Assembly (NCBI GenBank): GCA_012845835.1
Contig: JABAKD010000014.1
Span: 3,087,710-3,151,709, forward strand
DNA from: Undaria pinnatifida
Taxonomy: Eukaryota; Sar; Phaeophyceae; Laminariales; Alariaceae
Length of the DNA: 64,000 bases
Direction of reading: 5' to 3'
Shown in pieces: positions 12,501 to 21,500 of this stretch (positions are counted from its first letter, which is position 1; each line of letters starts with the position of its first letter). Under the pieces are notes generated by a model. It worked only from the letters and a program-made list of their open reading frames with translations, was not told the DNA's origin and made no database searches. The translations under genes were made by a program, and so were the position numbers.

Positions 12501-15500
12501 GAATTTGCCGACACGTCCCCTCCCCAACCTGCCGACCTCGTCAAGGCAAGCTTTAGGTGTGGCGGTGCTGTTGGTGGTGATGGTTGTGGTGGTGGTGGTG
12601 GTGGTGATGGTGATGGTGGTGGTGGTGGTGGTGGTGGTGATGGTGGTGGTGTTGTTGCTGTTGTTGTGTTGTTGTTATTGGTGTTGGTGTTGGTGTTGGT
12701 GCCGATGTTATTGACGTTGCTATTGTTGTTGTTATTGGTGTTGGTGTTGGTGCTGATGTTATCGACGTTGCTTTGTTGTTGTTGAAGAGGTTGATGCGGT
12801 TGTCATTTTTTATGAGTGTAGCTAGTACCGTGTAATTGTTGGGTTGGGCTTAATTTGGGTCAGGGTTGGCTCAGTGTGTTAAGGAAGCTGCGAAGTTTGC
12901 CGACACGTCCCTTTCCCCGCCTAGCGACCCCGCCAAGGCAAATCTTAACCCCTGTTGCTACTGTGCAGCATTTTTCCGGCACACTAATACCAAGTCGTTT
13001 GTTTTCCCGAAGAGGTGGTTGCAGGTCTAAAGGGGTAAAGCGTTGTTAAAACTTTAGTTAACACTCCTGATATTGCTGGATTTGGTTAGGGCTGAGGTTT
13101 GGTTGGTGGTGTGCGAGAGCACGTAGGTGGGTTGGTGGATGGTTTGGGGGGGGTCCACTTATGGCACAACAAGTGCAACTGCTTTCGCCTGGGTTGGGTT
13201 GGGGCTGGGTTATGTTGGGTTGGGTTGGGGTTGGGGTTGGGTTGGGTTGGGTTGGGTTGGGTTGGGTTGGGTAGGGTTCAGCTGGGCTGGGCTGGGCTGG
13301 GCGGGCTGGGCTGGGCTGGGTTCGGGTCGAGTCGGGTCGAGTCGGGTCGGGTTGGGCTGGGTTGGGTTGGGTTGGGTTAGGTTAGGCTGAGTTGGGTTAG
13401 GTTGGTGTGCGACAGCACAAGGGTGGGTGGTGGTGTTGGTAGCGGCGGTGGCTTTGTTTCTTTCCCCCGCGTTACCTGGCGTTTTCTGACCTCTTAGGTC
13501 TCTCTTGCTATCCTCTCTGTCTCTGACTCTCTCCGATTTTGTGTTTGCTCACGTTTATCTTTTATCTCCCAGGAGCTTGAGTACCCCGACGTACCCTCCA
13601 CCGACTACAACCTTAAATCGCCACCCGCCAACGCGGATGAAGTCAACGCCAGGTCTCTGCCGGCACACTCCAAGAAGGAAGCCGAGGCTCACTGTGCTAT
13701 GCTTGAGGTATTCTACTACCTCTGTATTTTTTATGATGATAAAACGTCGTGGTGGTGTTGGTGTGGTAGTGGGATTTGTGATGTTGGTCGTGATTGTGGT
13801 GGTATTGGTGTTGCCGAGGTCCACTACACAACGCTCAAGCTATAATGCCGTTGGTATGTGCGTGGTCATTTGTGGTGGTGGTGATGGTGGTGCTGAGGAA
13901 GTTGGTGGTGCTGAGGATGTTGGTGGTGGTAGTGTCGGTGATGGTAGTGATGGTGGTGGTTGTGGTGGTTTGATAGTTCTGGTGGTTGTGTTAAGTGGTG
14001 GTGTTGATGGCGTTGGCGATGGTGGTGGTGATGGTGTTGGCGATGGTGGTGGTGATGGTGTTGGCGATGGTGGTGGTGATGGTGTTGGCGATGGTGGTGC
14101 TGATGGTGTTGGCGATGGTGGTGCTGATGGTGTTGGCGATGGTGGTGCTGATGGTGTTGGTAGTGGTGGTGGTGGCTCGAGATGCCGCTGTCTTTTTGTT
14201 GGTGATCTATGGTGTTGGTGTTGGTAGTGTTGGTGATGGTGATACTTTTGGTTGTGGTATTGATGTTTAGAAGGCGAGGTGTGTTGGTGACGGTGATACT
14301 TTTGGTTGTGGTATTGGTGTTTAGAAGGCGAGGTCTCTGCCGGCGCTCTCCGACAGGGAAGCCGAGGCCCACTGCGCTATGCTCAAGGTGCAATCTAATG
14401 CCTTTTTTTTGTTGGTGGTGGTCTGTGATGGTGATGGTGAACATGGAGATGATGGGGGTGGTGGTGATGGTGTTGGTAGTGTTGGTGGTAGTGACGGTGG
14501 TGGGGGGTGTTGAGGTTGTGGTGGTGTTGGTGTTGGTGATGTTGGTGTTGGTGATGTTGGTGTTGGTGTTGGTGATGTTCGTGTTGGTGCTGGTGTTGGT
14601 GATGTTGGTTCGGGTGTTGGTGATGTTGGTGCCGATGACAATGATGTTGGTAGTGGAATTGATGACGAGGTAGGTGATGGTGATGATGTCGATTACTTTA
14701 CCGATAACGATTATGATGATGATGATGATGATGGTGACAACGCTGATGCTGTTTATGGCGATGATTTTGCCGACGAAAACGACGATGCAGGAGAAGGCAA
14801 AGAAGGGAGACATCACGATCGGCGATGCCATCAACCTCGCAATCCTTGAGGAGATGCTGCGCGACCCCATGACCACAATCCACGCCGAGGACCTGCAGGT
14901 GGTTGACCTTATTTTTGTTCTTTGTGTGGCGTGATTGTTTACGTACCACTCCCGGTTTGAGTTTTACCCGTTCTTTTGTTTTGGTTTTGTTTGCCGTTTT
15001 AGGTGCCCTGCTACGAAAGAAAATAAAAAAATAGCCTTGCATTTTTCCTAGTATTTCCCTTCCAGGGGTGTTGTTTAGCAAGGTGAATACTCTGGGGGTA
15101 CCCAAGTATCTACCCGAGGACGACCGAAGTTACTAGGTTTGGTGCCCGGGTACCCCAGAGTGTCTATGCTACTAAGCGCACCCTTGGACCCTTTTCTTTA
15201 CTGCACCAACTTATTCGAGGGGTTGTTTTGTAGAGTTAGAGAGGGTTTTTTTTTGCAGTTTGCGGTGGTAAATGGTTAATTTTGTGTGTGTGACCGCTGC
15301 TGTTGTGGTTGTGGCTGGTGGTGGCGATGGTGGTGGTGGTTGTGGTATTGTTGTGGTATTGTTGTTGCTGTTGCTGTTGTTGCTGTTGCTGTTGTTGTTG
15401 CTGTTGCTGTTCCTGTTGCTGTTGCTGTTCTCGTTGCTGTTGGTGTTGCTGGTGTTCTCGTTGTTGTTGTTGTCCTCGTTGCTGATGTTTTTTCTGTTGG

Positions 15501-18500
15501 TGTTGGTGTTGCTATTGGTGTTGTTGTGGCTGTTGGTGATCACGAAGAGCAGCGACTTGTACAACAACGAGGACAACAGCGAGCACTAACACCAACACCA
15601 TCACCAGCATCAACACAGATATCGACACTAGCTACACCAATGTCAGTGTAGCTGGTGTCGATATCTGTGTTGGTGCTGGTGCTGTTGTTCTTGTTAAGTG
15701 GTTCCGCTGGGGGTCGCGCTGCTACAGTGTTGGAGCCTTCTTATAACCACCCGTAGATTTTGGCGACGAATGTTGTTGAATTGTTCTTGTTGCTACATAA
15801 AACTTAACTATAAGCAAGCACACGTCGGACAGATCACACCGATCCCTACTTGATGATCTAGATCTTTCAGGAAAGATCTGTGTGGTCTATTTATAGCTGT
15901 TACCGGGTGGGAGCTGTATGATCTGCATGGTCTAGCACGATGTGCATGATCTAGCAAATGCTTCCAGGGCTCTAGGTACAGACCCTGCACAACATCTGAG
16001 AACGTCAGATACAGGGTCGACTGTAGATGATCTAGATCATCTAGATCATTTAGATCATGATCTGTCGGAGCTGTGTAAACCCCTTGCCCAACACCTGAAC
16101 GGCGAGTATGTGCAGTTAAACACAGCGCAGACGCCGATAACGACTTTTCACTCGACCAAGCAGCGATAAACATGCGTAACATGCACGCGAATAGAGTGAT
16201 GCGTGACGGGCCTTCGCGTCAAGCTAAGGCCAAGCTAAGGGGCGACGGCATGTAATCTCTGGAAGCAAATGGCTACACCGACGCTGCCGGCGACAGCATC
16301 ACCGACTCCACCGGTAGCACCCACGGCAGTAGCGAGATATGCTTAGGTGGTTAAGTACACCGACCACCACCGCAGGCTGAAAGCAGTATGTTTCATTGAG
16401 AAGAAGAATGGCACGGTGCATACATGATAGCGTGCTTGACATAAACTTGTTAGGGCTGGTCGGTGTTGCTTTCCGGATTACTTGTGCGGTGGCTAGTTGT
16501 TTTTTCTTCAGTTTTCACAAGCGTTTTGTTCCCCCTTTCAACTGAAGACGCCCCCCGGGAGTTCAAGCCAACCACACCCCGAAGGGGAAGCCTGTACCAT
16601 TTATGGCGGTGGTTTTGCTGATGGCGCTGACCTTACCACTGTTGACTTCATTGTTGCTTTCCGCCATTCTTTTGTGCTAAACACTCCCAGGCCGGTTCTT
16701 CGTACGACATCCCCAAGAAGCTGCAGGAGGTCTTCGGCTCGCTCCGGGCGGCCGACGAGATCATCGATGAGGGGCACATCATCGGAAAGGTAGGCCTAAC
16801 ATGTCCCCTCACCACCAAACCCACCACACCAAACCCCACCCCACGTCACGCCACCCTACACCACCCCACCCCACCCCGTCCCACCCCATCCTGCCCCACC
16901 CCACAGCGCCCCACCTCACCCCACCCCACCGCGCCCCACCCCACCCCAAACCAAGCGCTGAGAGAGGGCATGAACCGCCCGGTCGTGGGCCTGATGAACA
17001 TCAATTTCAGCATCCCATCCAATTATACGCCATCCCGTCTCATCATAGTATATCCCATCCAATCCTATCCAATCCCGTCCCATCAGACCCCACACCATTC
17101 CATCCCATCTCGTCCCATCCCGTCCCAAGGCATATAATATGCCGTCCAATCCCGTCCCGTCCTGTTCCGTCCCATCCTGTTATGTCTTATCCCCCGAGCG
17201 TTGGGCGAGAGCATGAACGGGTGCCGTCCCGTTGTAGAGATGAACACGAACTTCGGCATGTAACCTCCCCATGCGTACTATCCCATCCCATCCAATCCCA
17301 TCCCATCCCATCCCACCCCATCCCATCTCGTCCCATAACAGATTATCCTATCCAATCCCATCCCTTTTTGTCCCATAACATTATGTCATATCCCGTCCCG
17401 TCCCACCATATTATATCCATTGGCCATCCCAGCTCGTCCATTCCTATCCAATTCCGTCCCTTTCCGTCCCATAGCATTATGATATCATGCTGTCCCGTCC
17501 CACCATGTTTTATCCCATCCCACCCCATCCCATCCCGTCCTATCCCATCCCATCCCGTATCGTCCCATCCCGTCCCGTCCTATCCCATCCCATCCCATCC
17601 TGTCCCATCCCATCCCTTCCCGTCCCAATCCCAGGCGTTGGGCGAGGGCATGAACGGGTACCGCCCCATCGTGGAGCTGATGAACACGAACTTCGGCATC
17701 TACGGCATGGCCGAGCTCAGCAGCGCCGGTAACACGTACGCGACTACGGGAGGACAGTTCGACATGCCGATGACCATCATCGGGGCTGGGGGCACGGCAC
17801 CCAACCAGTCTCTGGGGGCGGAGCACTCGCAGGTGAACGATGTTTCGTGTGTATGTGTTTTTTTTTATGGTGACTCTTCTACCCTGCGCGCGCTCTTCCG
17901 CAGACGCCACACACCCCAACATCAACGAGGCACCTTCGCCTGTCTTTCGAAATTGACGGTCAGTTTGTCGCGCAATTCCTGTCACGGAAGAAGTGCGGTC
18001 GACAGCGACACAGCAACCGTCAAGTGAAATCCGGATGACACTAGTGTGCAACAAAAATGCGCGTGCCAGCCTTCCCACGCGTCCTTGATGGACATCCCGG
18101 GACTGAAGATCTGCGCCGCCCCGCCCCAATGACCCCCCCCCCCCGCGCCCCAACCCCGCTCCTAAGTACCACCCAAACCCAATGTGCTCCACCTCTCGAC
18201 GTTGTAGGGATGCGAGGGTGTATGGTCTTGCAGACTACGGCCATACATTAAAATGATCACGCCTAACCCCCCCCCCCCCTCCCCCCGCCCGGCTGAGGAT
18301 GCGAGGGGCCGTGGCCTTTAAGACAACGGGTATGCACGGAATGAGTTCACCCCCAACCCCCCTCTTTGCCCTTGCGCGCCTCTAAACGAAACCCATATGC
18401 ACAAGCCTTTCCACGCGTACGTGATGGGCATCCCGGGGATCAAGATCTGCACCGCCGCTTCTCCTGAGGCTGCTTACGGCATCACCAAATCCATGATCCG

Positions 18501-21500
18501 AGACAACGGGCCGGGCATCCTGTTTTGCCCGGTGAAGATGATGAAGGGGGTTAAGAGCGGGGTGGAGTTGGGGAAATGCCTACCGCTAAACAAGGCCGCG
18601 GTTCTCCACGCTGCCTCGGAGGAGGCGGTTTCGAAGGGCAAGGTAAGGGGGGTAGGGGGGCTACTCATTTCATGCGTTGTCGTAGATAATTTGGGGGGGG
18701 GTGGGCGTGCTCATTTTTTGCTTGCGTTAGTCGTTTGGCCATTGACCACGCATCCCTTTCGAAACGGAGCGCCCGGGGGGGGGGATGAGGGATGAGAGGG
18801 GGGGGGGGTACTCATTTTTCGCATAGCCGTAGTCTTGAAAGAATTTTATTGGGAGCGATTGGGTTGGCCTGCCGTTAAAGAAGGCCGCGGTTCTCCACGC
18901 TGTCTCGGAGGAGGCGGTTGCGAATCGCAAGGCGAGAAGAGGGGGTATAGGGAGGTTAGCTGACCGGTAAACGTAAGGTGTGTTGTACGCTCGTGTATCC
19001 GTGATTTGTGGGTGTTCGTTGTGTGGGTGTCCTGATGGTCATATAGCACTTCCGCTAGACCGTTCAGGTACACTGTGACTAGTGGATAGTGCTACGTAAC
19101 CAACAGTGTCCAGTGAGTTTTGTACGGGCGAATGCGGACACGCACTTTCCCTTAATGTCAATGCCAACCTCAAAATATCTCAACCGCAGTATCAGTTTAT
19201 CTCAAATGTGAATATCAGCCTCCCTCTCCCTCTCTTAACGCCTCCCAATGTTGACCCTTTGGGCCCCATTACAGCGATAAACCGTCTAAGGAAGGTGTGC
19301 TAATAACCCAGCAGTACGCGTAGGTCCATGCTACGCCCGTGTAGCAGGACTCCTTGCATTGTAGTCCGAGCATGAACTCTTACCATCCCCCATCCACGCA
19401 GTAGTCGACGCTAGGATCGTCATTTGTTTCGTCCAATGTTCCGGCTGGAGTCTCAAGAGGGTTTGTGTCTCTCGCTCGCTCGTGTTTGTTTTCCCTCGGT
19501 TCCAATTACCGCTCTCGTTTCTTTTTTTTTTCTACTATTTGTTGCACATGTGTTTGGCTCTTGGGCGGAAACGGAACGGTGCGAGCAGGCGGTGACGGTC
19601 CTGACCTACCTACACGGCGTCAAAGAGGCACAGGTAAAAGTGATGAAAGTCGACAAACATAAACAGGCTAAAAAGTGGGAATGCTGTGAACCCTACGCGT
19701 TATAAAAATGAAGGCACGTACCGAGGGGGAGAAGGGACGGCACCTGTCCACGGTTTATCCAGAAGATCGCTGAGGGTGAAATCTCTCACGAGTTGAGATG
19801 GGGAGTAAAATTCAACGTTAAAAAAAGAAAAAAAAAGCGCTTCCCATACGGGAGGGATCGCGGGGCGGGGGGATGGGGCCGTGTGTGTTGTCCCCTGTCG
19901 ACATTTTGGGGTTCATTTCGTGGGGCGTTAGTCTATTGATGGCATCTTCTCTCTCGTGGAGACAAGCAACCGATGTACAGAAGCCAGAAACACCACCCAC
20001 CCTCGCTCGCGAATTTTGGCAATATTTGTATTGGCAGGACATCCTTGCACAAAAGGCGGGACACATGCTACGGTAGCGATGGCATCACCATTTTTCTTCT
20101 GAGGGTGATGGCTTGAGGAGCTATATACCCCACCCGTCAACTGATTTTTGAGACCAAATGAGAGTGCAACCTCATGGTCCACTAGGTATAAAACAAAACA
20201 AAATACAACAAAAAAAATGTAATTTCAGCGATATTGGGTTGAGGAGTCCCGAAATTGGAAAATCCCAGGTAATCAATTCATTACGAGGGGTTTAAATGAC
20301 GTTCCGATCTACTGTCCAATAGCAGCAATCCATTCAATCCAAGGAGTTGTACGAGACAACCCGAGAAGTTGTACGATACAATCAGTCCAGGGAGTTGTAC
20401 GACACATATTAATCCAAGGAGTTGTACGACACAAATCAATCCAAGGAGTTGCACGACGCAATCAACCCCAGGACTTGTATGACACGATCAATCCAAGGAC
20501 TTGTACGACACAATCAATCCAAGGAATTGTACGACACGCGCCTAGCATGCGGGGGGTTATACACTGTTCGTCCTGCTTGCTTGCGTGCACACACAAAACG
20601 CTTGATAAGGCCACGTGTCTGGATTGTTTCGATCGCGTTGTTTTTGTCCAAAGCGGGCTAATGAATCCGTCACGGCGTTGTTTCACAAATCGGGCAGAAC
20701 ATATCCCTACTAATACCTAATGATATGCATGTTTCATGGAAGACAGATCCCTGGTCGATATGATCTGCATGCCCTATAGATCATGTTGCCGGGTTAGAGC
20801 CAGATGATCTGAATGATCTAGCACGTGTTTCCTGGGTTGGATCTGTACTGTGCAGATCCAGGATCCAGTATGTTCTGGATCTAGTGACATATACGTTATA
20901 TACTGTAGATGATCTAGCTCGTGATCTGTCCGAGGTGTGCATTGTTGTGGGTGTGAGGGTCTGGTCTAAGATTACGGTCAGGCACGATGAAGATCCCCCC
21001 CCTCCCCCTTCTCCATACGCTCGGAAGGTTTCGATTGACCAGATCATCGCGGCTGGGGCGGACATCGACCTCATCGAGCTCCGGACACTGAAGCCGCTCG
21101 ACATGGAGACAATCGCGATGTCGCTCCGACGCACGCACAAGGTGGGGTAGTGTGGGGTGGGGTGGATGGGATCAAGAGGAGGGGGGGGCGAGGGATTCTC
21201 CTCTCGGTTGGGCTTTGTTTTGGTGTGTTCGATACTCGATGTTCGGTGCTCATCTTGTTCGATGTTCGATATCTGTTGCTGTCATATATCTACGTTATTT
21301 TCTTTCTACATTTTTTGTAGATGCTCATATCGTCTCCCTCGAAGCAGAAATTAATTCATTAATCGCCCCCAACATGGTATATACCAGGGCTTTTCACGGC
21401 CTGGGTCAGTTCACTTTGGCCGGGACGGTTAGGGCTACACGGGATCCGACCCTGCCCGGGAGCATTAAAAACTTCCTGATCCGGTCTGTGATGTTCGAAC

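Larger units (their letters stand above)
588..13707 (+). other. E1 alpha half of the pyruvate dehydrogenase gene (9 exons)
   Basis: The alpha half covers residues 1 to about 430. Exon 2 (2665-2853) carries the family start region, with LCRQFENACNQAYMQGKIRG and HLDNGQ. Exon 3 (5125-5322) has YREHTHALASG and CRGAGGSMH, matching the plastid RDHxHAL and RGxGGSMH motifs that line the thiamine diphosphate site. Exons 4-5 give FLGEGAAQNGRMAETLN followed by FLVIDNGRAIN, the cofactor-binding block that is normally GDG...NN. Exon 6 has YGVPGVNVDGQD and exon 7 TYRFQGHSPADPE, both conserved. Exon 8 (VEYADASPPPPADLAK) aligns with the C-terminal VEFADASP segment of plastid alpha subunits. Exon 8 appears to use a GC donor (gcaaga). 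Exon 9 (13573-13707) is lineage-specific in sequence. The substitutions D to E and N to D in the cofactor motif are visible directly; their effect is unknown. Confidence 0.8.
12560..14785. repeat. GGT/GAT/GTT trinucleotide fields in PDH introns
   Basis: Three fields (12560-12790, 13740-14270, 14400-14785) consist of ggtggtgat, gatggtggt and gttggtgat triplets. They surround alpha exon 9, its copy, and the first beta exon. The run gatgatgatgatgatgatgg lies just before the beta exon at 14791, in place of a pyrimidine tract. Confidence 0.85.

Noticed and set aside
13866-14876. 336-codon minus-strand open frame
   Set aside because: Antisense of GGT/GAT triplet fields, giving a His/Thr/Asn-rich product with no protein-like content.
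16801-18027. 408-codon plus-strand open frame
   Set aside because: It runs through the CCCAT/CCCAC microsatellite and across a true exon boundary. Only 17635-17832 is coding, as PDH exon 12.
20333-20540. CRISPR array
   Set aside because: The units are contiguous and degenerate, without unique spacers, in eukaryotic intron sequence.
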